Positions 12,976-24,800 of a stretch of 64,000 nucleotides of DNA are shown piece after piece. This DNA comes from Streptomyces corynorhini (GTDB lineage Bacteria; Actinomycetota; Actinomycetes; Streptomycetales; Streptomycetaceae): the NCBI RefSeq assembly GCF_003346515.1, contig NZ_QQNA01000011.1, positions 37,543-101,542 on the forward strand, in the 5' to 3' direction. Position numbers and translations under genes: made by a program. Position 1 is the first letter of the stretch. Each line of letters starts with the position of its first letter. The notes beneath the pieces were generated by a model. That model did not search any database. It saw only the letters and a list, made by a program, of their open reading frames with translations, and was not told the origin of the DNA.

Positions 12976-15146
12976 GCAATATCCCCGAGACCGGCAGGAC
13001 CCCCCGCGTCCAGATCCGGCTCATCGCCATCCAGGTCCTCGTCTTCTCCCTGCTCCTCACCCTCGGCGGGCGCCTGTGGTACCTCCAGGTGCGCAACGGC
13101 CAGGAGTACACCGACGAGGCCAAGAACAACCACGTACAGCAGGTCGTCCAGCCCGCCGTGCGCGGCTCCATCCTCGACAACCGGGGGATCCCGCTCGCCG
13201 ACAACGAGACCCGCCTCGTGGTCTCCGCCAGCCGTACCGACCTCATGAAGATGAGGGACGACGGCAAGGCCGTGCTGACCCGGCTCGCCGACGTCCTCGG
13301 GATGAAGCCCGACGAGGTCATCAACAAGGTCCGGCTCTGCGACTCGAAGACCCCCAAGCCCTGCTGGAACGGCTCGCCCTACCAGCCGATCCCCGTCACC
13401 GACGAGGCCACCACCCAGCAGGCCCTCCAGATCCGCGAGCGCGCCGAGGACTTCCCCGGCATCACCGCCGAGCCCACCGCCGTACGCCGCTACCCGGCGC
13501 CAGGACTGGCCAACACCGCGCAGGTCCTCGGCTATCTCTCGCCCGTCACCGACGACGAGATCGCCAAGGCGCAGGACACCGACTCGCCCTACCTGCGCTC
13601 CGACCAGGTCGGCCGCTCGGGACTGGAGCGCACCTACGACAAGCAGCTGCGCGGCAAGGCCGGGGTCACCCGCTACGAGGTCGACAACCTCGGCCGGGTC
13701 ATCGGCGAGGCCCAGAGCGACAAGGCCGAGCCCGGGGCCAACGTCGTCACCTCGATAGACGCCCGGGTACAGGCCGTCGCCGAGTACGAGCTGAACGAGG
13801 CGATGAAGGCGGCCCGCAAGGAGCTGGACCGCAACACCGGCGTCAACTACAAGGCCGACTCCGGCGCCGTCGTCGTCATGGAGGCGAAGACCGGCCGGGT
13901 CGTCTCGATGGCCTCCCAGCCCAGCTACGACCCCAACGCCTGGGTCGGCGGGATCTCCGCCAAGGACTACGCCAAGCTCACCGGCAAGAAGTCCAACTTC
14001 CCGCTGCTCAACCGGGCCATCCAGGGCCAGGCCGCCCCCGGCTCGATCTTCAAGGTCATCTCCTCCACCGCCGCCGTCAACGCCGGATACCCCTTCAACG
14101 GCAACTACCCCTGCCCCAGCTCGTACAGCGTGGGCAGCCAGGTCTTCAAGAACTTCGAGTCCAAGGGGTACGGCTCCATCACCCTCGGCAAGGCCCTCGA
14201 AGTCTCCTGCGACACCGTCTTCTACGGGCTGGCGCACAAGGAGTGGCAGAAGGACGGCGGCACCAAGCCCAAGAAGTCGGCCAACAACTGGTTCTACAAG
14301 ACCGCCCACCAGTTCGGCCTCGGCAAGGAGACCGGCATCGACCTCCCCAACGAGGTGGCCGGACGCGTCCCGGACCGCGACTGGAAGCAGAAGTTCTGGG
14401 AGGCCAACAAGGGCGGCTGGTGCAAGCAGGGCAAGAAGGGCGGCACCTACGTCGAACAGCTCGCCTACGAGGGCTGCCTCGAAGGCAACCTGATGCGCGC
14501 CGGTGACTCCGTCAACTACTCCATCGGCCAGGGCGACACCCTCGTCACCCCGATCCAGATGGCCACGATCTACTCCGCGATCTCCAACGGAGGCACCCTC
14601 TTCAACCCCACGGTCGGCAAGGCCGTCGTCAGCGCCGACGGCAAGCGCGTCGAGGAGATCGCCCCCAAGTCCCACGGCAAGCTGCCCTTCGACCGCGCGA
14701 CGCGCGACGACATGGACAAGGCCCTCGCGGGAGTGGCGACCACCGGCTCGGCCGCCTGGCGGTTCGGCGGCTGGCCGCAGGACAAGATCCCGATGCACGC
14801 CAAGACGGGTACGGCCGAGGTCTACGGCAAGCAGACGACCTCATGGTTCGCCTCGTACACCAAGGACTACACGATCGTCATGACGATCTCCCAGGGTGGC
14901 ACCGGATCCGGTGCCTCGGGGCCCGCCGTCCGCAAGATCTACGAGGCGATGTACGGACTGGACAAGGAGGGCAACCAGGACATGAAGAAGGCGCTCATGC
15001 CCACGCCCGCCAAGGCGCTGCCGAAGATCCAGCCCGACGGATCGATCGACGCCCCGCAGATCAAGCCGTTCGAGCCGGAGAAGGAACAGCCCGCCGACCA
15101 ACCGGTGCTCGCGGGTCCGCCCGCCGGCACCGGCCGGAGGGACTGA
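12972..15146 (+). CDS. mrdA: Penicillin-binding protein 2 (peptidoglycan transpeptidase)
   Basis: Class B PBP that crosslinks peptidoglycan with RodA/MreB. 724 residues from ATG 12972: cytoplasmic start, a transmembrane helix (about 15-35), a dimerisation domain with RGSILDNRG, then the transpeptidase domain. The catalytic motifs are S358-I-F-K361, S513-V-N515 and K611-T-G-T. The C-terminus is proline-rich. The frame is open further upstream inside mreD, but the conserved N-terminus SNIPETGRTPRVQIRL begins at this ATG. rodA starts 3 nt after the stop, so the two are cotranscribed. Confidence 0.95.
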   Translation: MSNIPETGRTPRVQIRLIAIQVLVFSLLLTLGGRLWYLQVRNGQEYTDEAKNNHVQQVVQPAVRGSILDNRGIPLADNETRLVVSASRTDLMKMRDDGKAVLTRLADVLGMKPDEVINKVRLCDSKTPKPCWNGSPYQPIPVTDEATTQQALQIRERAEDFPGITAEPTAVRRYPAPGLANTAQVLGYLSPVTDDEIAKAQDTDSPYLRSDQVGRSGLERTYDKQLRGKAGVTRYEVDNLGRVIGEAQSDKAEPGANVVTSIDARVQAVAEYELNEAMKAARKELDRNTGVNYKADSGAVVVMEAKTGRVVSMASQPSYDPNAWVGGISAKDYAKLTGKKSNFPLLNRAIQGQAAPGSIFKVISSTAAVNAGYPFNGNYPCPSSYSVGSQVFKNFESKGYGSITLGKALEVSCDTVFYGLAHKEWQKDGGTKPKKSANNWFYKTAHQFGLGKETGIDLPNEVAGRVPDRDWKQKFWEANKGGWCKQGKKGGTYVEQLAYEGCLEGNLMRAGDSVNYSIGQGDTLVTPIQMATIYSAISNGGTLFNPTVGKAVVSADGKRVEEIAPKSHGKLPFDRATRDDMDKALAGVATTGSAAWRFGGWPQDKIPMHAKTGTAEVYGKQTTSWFASYTKDYTIVMTISQGGTGSGASGPAVRKIYEAMYGLDKEGNQDMKKALMPTPAKALPKIQPDGSIDAPQIKPFEPEKEQPADQPVLAGPPAGTGRRD

Positions 15147-15149
15147 GCG

Positions 15150-16349
15150 ATGGCCGGCACAAGCGGCTTCTCGGTCTCCGGCTACGGCCCGGAGCGCAGC
15201 GCGTGGGCACGTCTCTCGGCACGCGACTCGATGGTGCGCAGGCTCGACTGGCCACTCCTGTTCTCGTCGCTCGCCCTGTCCGTCCTCGGCTCGCTGCTGG
15301 TGTGGTCGGCGACCCGCAACCGCACCTCGCTCAACCAGGGCGACCCGTACTACTTCCTCTTCCGCCACCTGCTCAACACCGGCATCGGCATGGCGCTGAT
15401 GGTCGCCACGGTCTGGCTGGGCCACCGCACCCTGCGCGGCGCGGTGCCGGTGCTGTACGGATTCTCCGTGCTGCTCGTCCTGCTGGTCCTCACCCCGCTG
15501 GGGGCGACCATCAACGGCGCGCACTCGTGGATCGTGGTCGGCGGCGGCTTCACCGTCCAGCCCTCCGAGTTCACGAAGATCACCATCATCCTGGTGATGG
15601 CGATGATGCTGGCCGCCCGGGTGGACGCGGGGGACCAGCTCCATCCCGACCACGGCACGGTCGCCAAGTCGCTGGGCCTCGCGGTCATCCCGATGGGGAT
15701 CGTCATGCTGATGCCGGACCTCGGCTCGGTGATGGTGATGGCGGTCATCGTGCTCGGTGTGCTGCTCGCCTCCGGCGCCTCCAACCGGTGGATCATCGGC
15801 CTGATCGGCGCGGGCGTCGTCGGGGCGATCGCCGTCGCGGCGCTCGGGGTGCTCGACGAGTACCAGATCAACCGGTTCGCCGCCTTCGCCAACCCGAGCC
15901 TCGACCCGGCGGGCGTCGGCTACAACACCAACCAGGCGCGGATCGCGATCGGCTCCGGCGGACTGACCGGCACCGGCCTCTTCCACGGCTCGCAGACCAC
16001 CGGACAGTTCGTCCCCGAGCAGCAGACCGACTTCGTCTTCACCGTCGCGGGCGAGGAGCTGGGCTTCCTGGGCGCGGGGCTGATCCTGGTGCTGCTCGGC
16101 GTGGTCCTGTGGCGCGCCTGCCGGATCGCCCGCGAGACGACCGAGCTGTACGGGACGATCGTGGCCGCCGGGATCATCGCCTGGTTCGCGTTCCAGTCGT
16201 TCGAGAACATCGGGATGACGCTCGGCATCATGCCGGTGGCCGGGCTGCCGCTGCCGTTCGTGTCGTACGGCGGGACCTCGATGTTCGCCGTCTGGATAGC
16301 GATCGGGCTCCTCCAGTCGATCCGGGTGCAACGCCCCATAACGGCATGA
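15150..16349 (+). CDS. rodA: SEDS peptidoglycan polymerase RodA/FtsW family
   Basis: Glycosyltransferase of the SEDS family that polymerises lipid II, partnered with the class B PBP encoded just upstream. 399 residues with about ten transmembrane helices. SEDS signatures include NGAHSWIVVGGGFTVQPSEFTKI, with the conserved QPSE, and the late PLPFVSYGGTSMFAVW segment. The ATG is 3 nt after the pbp2 stop, with GGAGGG within the end of pbp2 as ribosome site. It is the last gene of the mre operon. Confidence 0.95.
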   Translation: MAGTSGFSVSGYGPERSAWARLSARDSMVRRLDWPLLFSSLALSVLGSLLVWSATRNRTSLNQGDPYYFLFRHLLNTGIGMALMVATVWLGHRTLRGAVPVLYGFSVLLVLLVLTPLGATINGAHSWIVVGGGFTVQPSEFTKITIILVMAMMLAARVDAGDQLHPDHGTVAKSLGLAVIPMGIVMLMPDLGSVMVMAVIVLGVLLASGASNRWIIGLIGAGVVGAIAVAALGVLDEYQINRFAAFANPSLDPAGVGYNTNQARIAIGSGGLTGTGLFHGSQTTGQFVPEQQTDFVFTVAGEELGFLGAGLILVLLGVVLWRACRIARETTELYGTIVAAGIIAWFAFQSFENIGMTLGIMPVAGLPLPFVSYGGTSMFAVWIAIGLLQSIRVQRPITA

Positions 16350-16355
16350 ATCCGG

Positions 16356-16384
16356 TGGAAAGCCGCATCGGTGCCGGTTAGGTT
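16356..16384 (+). promoter_or_regulatory. Predicted promoter of a leaderless CYTH-CHAD transcript
   Basis: TGGAAA (16356-16361), 17-nt spacer, TAGGTT (16379-16384). The -10 ends 7 nt before ATG 16391, so the start codon would be the 5' end of the mRNA. No Shine-Dalgarno precedes the ATG. Confidence 0.5.
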
Positions 16385-16390
16385 CGTCCC

Positions 16391-18016
16391 ATGGGCGACA
16401 CCGAGCGGCGGACCGTACGGAAGGCCGGAGGAAAGTCCGGACGGAAGACCGTGCGGACCTACGAGAACCCCGGCCACGACGCCGCCCTCCCCGATCTGAC
16501 CGGGGTCGGCGGCGTCGCGGCCGTTCTGCCGCAGGGCGTCGCGGAACTCGACACGGTCCACTACGACACCGCCGATCTGCGGCTGGCCGCCGCCTCCGTC
16601 ACCCTGCGCAGGACGGCGGGCGGCGACGCGGCGGGCTGGCTGCTGGAGCTGCCCGGCGCCGACGGCGCCCGCGACGCGATCGGGCTGCCGCTCAGCGGCA
16701 CCGTCCCGCCCGCGCTGGCCGCGCTGGTGCGCTCCCGCGCCCGGGGCGCCGCGCTGGTCCCCGTGCTGCGGCTGCGCACCTCGCGGGACGTCACCCGGCT
16801 GTTCGACGCGCGCGACGCGCTGGTCGCCGAGGTGGGCGTGGACACCGTACGGGCCCGGCGGCTCGACGGGAGCGGCGCCACCGCCGAGTGGACCGAGACC
16901 GGACTGGCGCCGGGCGAGGACGCCGCCCCCGCGCTCCTGGACGCCGTGGACGCGGCGCTGCGCCGGTCCTGGCCGCGACGCGGCGCCCCGGGGCCCCAGG
17001 CGGTCCGGGCGCTGGAGCGGACGGCCACGGAGCGGCCGGGAGGGGACGGGGCGCCGGGCGAGCCGGTGGCGGGGGAGAGCGCCGCCCCTGGCCCCGGTCC
17101 TGCCCCTGGCCCCGGTCCCGTCACCGCCGGAGAGCAGGTGCTGGCGTATCTGCGGGAACAGGCCGACGCCGTCGCCGCCCACGACCCCGCCGTCCGCCGC
17201 GACCTGCCGGACTCCGTGCACCGGATGCGCGTCGCCACCCGCAGGCTGCGCTCCGCGCTCCGTACCTACCGCGCGCTCCTCGACCGGCCGGTCACCGACC
17301 CCGTCGCCGGGGAGCTGAAGTGGCTCGCGGCGTGCCTCGGCGTCGACCGCGACCACGAGGTCCTCGCCCTGCGGCTGCGCGCCCGAATCGACGCGCTCCC
17401 CGCCGACCTGCTCCTCGGCCCGGTACGCGCCCGGCTGCGGAGCTGGGAGGGCGTCCGGCGGGCGGGCGCCCGCGCCCACACCCTCGCCGTCCTGGACAGC
17501 GCCCGGTACCTGGCCCTGCTCGACGCGCTCGACGCCGTCCTGGCCGATCCGCCGCTGCGCCCCGCCGCCGCCGCGCCCGCCCTGCAGGCGCTGCCGGGAC
17601 GCGTCCTCAAGGCCCACGCCCGGCTGGCAGGCCGCGTCGACCGGGCGCTGGCGCTCCCGCCGGGCCGCGAGCGGGACCGCGCGCTGCACGAGGCGCGCAA
17701 GGCGGCCAAGCGCGCCAGATACGCGGCCGAGGCGGCGCGGCCCGCGCTCGGCGGGACCGCCGAGCGGTACGCCGCGCGGATGAAGGACGTACAGGCACTC
17801 CTCGGCGACCACCAGGACAGCGTGCTGGCCCGCGACGCCCTGCGGGAGCTGGCGCGCGAGGCGCACGCGGCGGGCGAGCCCACGTTCACCTGGGGGCTGC
17901 TGTACGGCGGGGAGGCGGCCCTGGCCGAGCGGCTGGAGCGGGAGCTGCCGAAGCTGTGGTCGAAGGCGTCGGCCCACCGAATCCGGACGGCGCGTGGCCG
18001 CTGGACGCCGGGGTAG
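16391..18016 (+). CDS. CYTH and CHAD domain-containing protein
   Basis: 541 residues. Residues 1-200 resemble a CYTH (triphosphate tunnel) domain, with alternating charged strands such as HYDTADLRLAAASVTLRR. A proline/glycine-rich linker (about 210-245) leads to a C-terminal CHAD domain starting near 265, with the histidine- and arginine-rich helices VHRMRVATRRLRSALRTYR at about 276 and HEARKAAKRARYAAEAA near 435. CHAD domains bind inorganic polyphosphate and CYTH domains act on triphosphates, so a polyphosphate-related role is likely but unproven. The CYTH part is degenerate in places, so activity is uncertain. It appears to have its own leaderless promoter. Confidence 0.85.
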   Translation: MGDTERRTVRKAGGKSGRKTVRTYENPGHDAALPDLTGVGGVAAVLPQGVAELDTVHYDTADLRLAAASVTLRRTAGGDAAGWLLELPGADGARDAIGLPLSGTVPPALAALVRSRARGAALVPVLRLRTSRDVTRLFDARDALVAEVGVDTVRARRLDGSGATAEWTETGLAPGEDAAPALLDAVDAALRRSWPRRGAPGPQAVRALERTATERPGGDGAPGEPVAGESAAPGPGPAPGPGPVTAGEQVLAYLREQADAVAAHDPAVRRDLPDSVHRMRVATRRLRSALRTYRALLDRPVTDPVAGELKWLAACLGVDRDHEVLALRLRARIDALPADLLLGPVRARLRSWEGVRRAGARAHTLAVLDSARYLALLDALDAVLADPPLRPAAAAPALQALPGRVLKAHARLAGRVDRALALPPGRERDRALHEARKAAKRARYAAEAARPALGGTAERYAARMKDVQALLGDHQDSVLARDALRELAREAHAAGEPTFTWGLLYGGEAALAERLERELPKLWSKASAHRIRTARGRWTPG

Positions 18017-18073
18017 TCTGGATGGTCATCCCCGGTCCGGAGACGGGCCGTGCCCGCCCACGAAAGTCGCGAG

Positions 18074-20002
<1,929 letters not shown>

Positions 20003-20023
20003 CCCCGGGCGCACAATGGTGCG

Positions 20024-20557
20024 ATGCCCCGATTCATCGCACCCGACATCCGGGTCCACGCCTCCTTCCTCGACGCGATGAAAGAGTTCGTCGAGGAGGA
20101 CGCGGGGGAACGGTCGCTGCTCCGCCACGAGATGGAGCGGTACGGCGCCACCTGGCACCGGCCCGAGGTCTTCGCGGAGTACGTGGCGCGGCTGAACGCC
20201 GAGCCGCTGGAGGAGACGCCCAGGTCCGAGGGGTGGGTGCCCAGCACGACGCTCTGGTACGCGGAGGGCGGCACCTTCCTCGGCCGCCTCTCGATCAGGC
20301 ACCGGCTCAACCCGTTCCTGCGCGAGTTGGGCGGCCACATCGGCTATGCCGTCCGGCCCACCGCGCGTCGGCAGGGGCACGCCACCGCGATGCTGATCGC
20401 GTCGCTGCCGGTGGCGCGGCGCATCGGGATCGACTCCGTGCTCGTCACCTGCGACACCACCAATGAGGGCTCGCGGAAGGTCATCGAGGGGGCCGGCGGG
20501 GTGCTGGAGGACGAGCGGGGCGGAAAGCTGCGGTTCTGGGTGGCCACGGGCGGGTAG
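20024..20557 (+). CDS. GNAT family N-acetyltransferase
   Basis: 177 residues. The acetyl-CoA loop is degenerate but recognisable in GYAVRPTARRQGHATAML (about residues 107-124), followed by the typical NEGSRKVIEGAGG helix-turn. The substrate cannot be read from sequence. It lies between two radical-SAM-associated genes, 21 nt after the first. CACAAT at 20012-20017 ends 7 nt before the ATG, so a leaderless transcript is possible. Confidence 0.85.
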   Translation: MPRFIAPDIRVHASFLDAMKEFVEEDAGERSLLRHEMERYGATWHRPEVFAEYVARLNAEPLEETPRSEGWVPSTTLWYAEGGTFLGRLSIRHRLNPFLRELGGHIGYAVRPTARRQGHATAMLIASLPVARRIGIDSVLVTCDTTNEGSRKVIEGAGGVLEDERGGKLRFWVATGG

Positions 20558-20744
20558 GAACGCGGAGTACGTGCGTACGAGCCTGCGGAACCGCCGGGCG
20601 GCCGTGCGCGTACTCTGGGTAGTACAACGATCGTCCCGGCGCGGCACCCGCACCCGAGATCTCTCCGCGACCGCGCGGGTGAACCGGGATCCGGGGTGGC
20701 CCCCACGTCCAAGGGCGGCGCGTCACCGCGTACCGCTCGCACCG

Positions 20745-20760
20745 AGGAGAAGAACCACTG
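20745..20760 (+). promoter_or_regulatory. Ribosome site and CTG start of the DUF2344 gene
   Basis: AGGAG at 20745-20749 is followed after 8 nt by CTG (20758-20760). The first in-frame GTG at 20800 has only C-rich sequence before it and no ribosome site. The placement argues for initiation at CTG. Confidence 0.55.
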
Positions 20761-21594
20761 GGCAAGCGACAGCCCGAAGGCCCGCCGCCCGCACCGGCGG
20801 TGCAGCGCATCCGACTGCGCTACACCAAGCGTGGCCGCCTCCGGTTCACCAGTCACCGTGACTTCCAGCGCGCTTTCGAGCGGGCGCTGCGCCGTGCCGA
20901 GGTGCCCATGGCCTACTCGGCCGGATTCACCCCGCACCCCAAGGTGTCGTACGCCAATGCCGCACCCACCGGCACGGGCAGCGAGGCCGAGTTCCTGGAG
21001 ATCGCCCTCGTGGAGGCGCGCGACCCGGACAAGCTGCGCGAGCTGCTCGACGAGTCGCTGCCCGCGGGCCTCGACATCATCGACGCCGTCGAGGCCCGTA
21101 CGTCGGGACTCGCCGACCGGCTGACCGCTTCCGTATGGGAGCTGCGGCTGGAAGGCGTCAGCCAGGAGGAGGCGGCACACGCCGTGTCCGCGTTCCTCGC
21201 CGCCGAGACGGTGGAGGTGCAGCGCCGGGGCAAGAACGGTCTGCGCACCTTCGACGCGCGCGGCGCCGTGGCCGGCCTGGAGGTCGACCCGCAGCCGACC
21301 CGTCCACAGCCTGATAGGCCGGGGGTCGGGCCCTGTGCGATACTGCGGCTGGTGGTTCGGCACGTAACACCTGCCGTCCGACCCGACGACGTCCTGTCCG
21401 GTCTCCGAGCTGTGGCCGACCTGGCGCCGCCGGTCCCCGCAGCGGTGACCAGGCTGGCGCAGGGGCTCTTCGACGAGGAGAGCGGCACGGTGACCGACCC
21501 GCTCGCGCCCGACCGCGAGGCAGACCGGCCCGCCCCAACCGAGGCCGCCGGATCCGCCGCCGCGAAGGCGCCTGAAGGTGCAGGTTCCGCGTAG
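20758..21594 (+). CDS. DUF2344 / TIGR03936-like radical-SAM-associated protein
   Basis: 278 residues if started at CTG 20758, giving MGKRQPEGPPPAPAVQRIRL; 264 if started at GTG 20800. The conserved core RLRYTKRGRLRFTSHRDFQR and YSAGFTPHPKVSYANA is the family signature, and both starts keep it whole. No catalytic residues are obvious. Members are encoded beside, or fused to, TIGR03960-like radical SAM proteins, and one lies 0.8 kb upstream. The last 40 residues are low complexity. The preceding 200 nt have no other gene. Confidence 0.85.
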   Translation: MGKRQPEGPPPAPAVQRIRLRYTKRGRLRFTSHRDFQRAFERALRRAEVPMAYSAGFTPHPKVSYANAAPTGTGSEAEFLEIALVEARDPDKLRELLDESLPAGLDIIDAVEARTSGLADRLTASVWELRLEGVSQEEAAHAVSAFLAAETVEVQRRGKNGLRTFDARGAVAGLEVDPQPTRPQPDRPGVGPCAILRLVVRHVTPAVRPDDVLSGLRAVADLAPPVPAAVTRLAQGLFDEESGTVTDPLAPDREADRPAPTEAAGSAAAKAPEGAGSA

Positions 21595-21827
21595 GAGCGG
21601 TCGTTGTAGCGCAGCCCCAGGACTCGGGAGCCACCTGGGTCGGGCGGCGCACTGACCAGAAGACTTTCGCCAGGCCGTGCGTACATCGCGTAGGGAACCG
21701 GCGACCACAGACATACAGCTCCCGTGCGGCGCCCGCGCCCCGGACGGCGGCAACCGCGCACCGCGCGGGCCGCGGCCGGACCGGAACAAGGCGCGGCGCC
21801 CGGGAGCGTGACGGGAGAAACCCCCGC

Positions 21828-24800
21828 ATGCTCGAGTCCACCGAACCCGGTACCCCCGGGGACACCAGCGCCAACGAAGAGAACAACTCACCCAGCGACA
21901 CGCTGCCGCCGCGCCGCAGGCGCCGCGCCGCGTCCCGCCCGGCAGGCCCGCCGGTCGCCGCCGAGGTCAAGGACCCCGGAAGCGTGACGGAGACGATCAC
22001 ACCGGCCGCCGCTTCGGGCTCCGCGGAGCCCGCCGCCCCGGAGGAGCCGGTGGCGGCGCCGCGTGCGCGTCGCCGTGCGGTCCGTAAGACGGCGGCGCCG
22101 GAGCCGGTCGCGGCCGAGGCCGCCGCTCCTGAGGCCGCCCCCGAGGCCGCCCCTGAGGCCGTCGCTCCCGAGGCGCCCGCCTCGCAGGAGCCGGTGGCGG
22201 CGCCGCGTGCGCGTCGCCGTGCGGTCCGTAAGACGGCAGCGCCCGAGCCGGTCGCCGCCGAGACACCCGCTGCCGAGGCCGTCGCTCCCGATGCGCCCGC
22301 TCCTGAGGCCGTCGCTCCCGAGGCGCCCGCCGCCGCTCCGGAGACGCCCGTCGCCGAGGAGCCCGCCGCCGCGCCGCGTGCGCGGCGCCGCGCCACCCGT
22401 AAGGTCACCGCGCCCGCCACCACCGCCTCCGAGGCCGCGGCCGAGATCGTCGCCGAGCCGGTGCAGGCCGCCGAGGCGCCCGCCGTGGCGGCGCCCGCCG
22501 CCGAGGAGACCCCGGCCGAGGAGCCGGCCGCCGCGCCGCGCGCCCGCCGCCGTGCCACCCGCAGGGCCACCGCGCCCGCGGGCGCGCCGGAGCCCGTGGA
22601 GTCCGCGGAGGCCGCGGAGAACGACACGACGGCCCGGGGCGAGAGCCTGCCGGACGACACCGTCACCCGGATCGCCGCCGACGAGGAGCACGTCCAGGCC
22701 GCCGAGAAGGCCGCCACCCGGGGCCGTACGCGCCGCAGGGCCACCGCCCCCGCGACCGCGCCCGCCGCCGCTGCCGCCGAGCAGCCCCCCGCCGCCGCGC
22801 CCGAGCCCGTCAGGGAGAAGCGCGCCAAGGAGAGCGGCCGGGCCAAGGAGGAGCGGGCCGAGGCCCCCGAGCGCTCCTCCCGCCGCCGTACGGCCCGCCC
22901 CGCCGTCGCCGTCTTCCAGGCCCCCGTCTTCACCGAGCCGATGTTCCAGACCCCGGAGACGGCCGCCGCCATGGCCGCCGCCGGTTACGGACAGCCCGAC
23001 GAGGCGGACGAGGAAGAGGACGCCACCGATGCCGTGACGGCCGCCGAGGCCGCGCCCGAGCCGACCGCGGCGCCCGAGCCCTCGGGCCGCCGCAGGCGCC
23101 GCCGTCGCGGCGAGGCCCCGGCGGAGCCCGCCGAGACCGAGCGCACCGCCACCACCCGTCCGGAGCGCGAGAGCGCCGAGGAGCACGAGGACGCCGAAGC
23201 CGCCGCCGAGACGGAGCCGGTCGCGGAGGGCGACGACTCGGACGAGTACGAGGACCGTCCCTCGCGCCGCCGTCGCCGGGGCGGTCGCCGCCGTCGCCGG
23301 GGCGAGTCGGCCGAGGACTCCGAGCGCGACGAGCGACGCGACGACTCGGACGACCGGCACGAGGACGCCGCCGAGCACTCCGACGGCGGCGCCGCCGAGC
23401 GGGACGACCACCACGACGACCAGCGCGACAGCGCCCCGGCCGACGAGGACGAGCACGAGGACAACGAGGCGGCCTCCGGTGGCGGCTCCTCCAGCAGCCG
23501 CCGCCGTCGGCGCAGGCGCCGCCGCAGCGGCGACAGCGGCGCCGAGGCCGAGTCGGGCTCGGGCTCCGGCACCGGCTCGAACGGGGACGACCCGGAACGT
23601 ACCGTCGTCAAGGTCCGCGAGCCGCGTGAGCGGCGCGCCAAGGAGACCACCGAGCGCGAGCCGGGCACCGGCGCCGACGAGGTGCAGTCCATCAAGGGCT
23701 CGACCCGCCTCGAAGCCAAGAAGCAGCGCCGCCGCGAAGGCCGCGAGCAGGGCCGCCGCCGGGTGCCGATCATCACCGAGGCCGAGTTCCTGGCCCGCCG
23801 CGAGGCCGTCGAGCGGGTGATGGTCGTCCGCCAGAGCGGCGAGCGCACCCAGATCGGCGTCCTGGAGGACAACGTGCTCGTCGAGCACTACGTCAACAAG
23901 GAGCAGGCCACCAGCTACGTCGGCAACGTCTACCTGGGCAAGGTGCAGAACGTACTGCCGTCCATGGAGGCCGCCTTCGTCGACATCGGCAAGGGGCGCA
24001 ACGCCGTCCTGTACGCCGGTGAGGTCAACTTCGAGGCGCTCGGCATGGCCAACGGCCCGCGCCGTATCGAGACCGCGCTCAAGTCCGGCCAGTCGGTGCT
24101 CGTCCAGGTGACGAAGGACCCGATCGGCCACAAGGGAGCCCGGCTGACCAGCCAGGTCTCCTTGCCCGGCCGCTACCTCGTGTACGTGCCCGAGGGCTCG
24201 ATGACCGGCATCAGCCGCAAGCTGCCCGACACCGAGCGGGCCCGGCTGAAGACCATCCTCAAGAAGATCGTCCCCGAGGACGCGGGCGTCATCGTCCGTA
24301 CGGCCGCCGAGGGCGCCAGCGAGGACGAGCTGCGCCGGGACGTCGAGCGGCTCCAGGCGCAGTGGGAGGACATCAAGAAGAAGGCGAAGAGCGGCAACGC
24401 GCCGACCCTTCTCTACGGTGAGCCCGACATGACCGTCCGGGTCGTCCGCGACATCTTCAACGAGGACTTCTCGAAGGTCATCGTCAGCGGCGACGACGCG
24501 TGGCAGACCATCAGCGGCTACGTCGCGCACGTCGCGCCGGACCTCTCCGACCGGCTCTCGCGCTGGACCAGCGAGGTCGACGTCTTCGCGACGTACCGCA
24601 TCGACGAGCAGCTGATGAAGGCGCTGGACCGCAAGGTCTGGCTGCCGAGCGGCGGCTCGCTGGTCATCGACAAGACCGAGGCCATGATCGTGGTCGACGT
24701 CAACACCGGGAAGTTCACCGGCCAGGGCGGCAACCTGGAGGAGACCGTCACCAGGAACAACCTGGAGGCGGCCGAGGAGATCGTCCGCCAGCTGCGGCTG

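Noticed and set aside
22042..22237. CRISPR array
   Set aside because: Only two exact copies, 52 nt long and in frame within a coding repeat; no spacers of constant length and no cas genes in the window.
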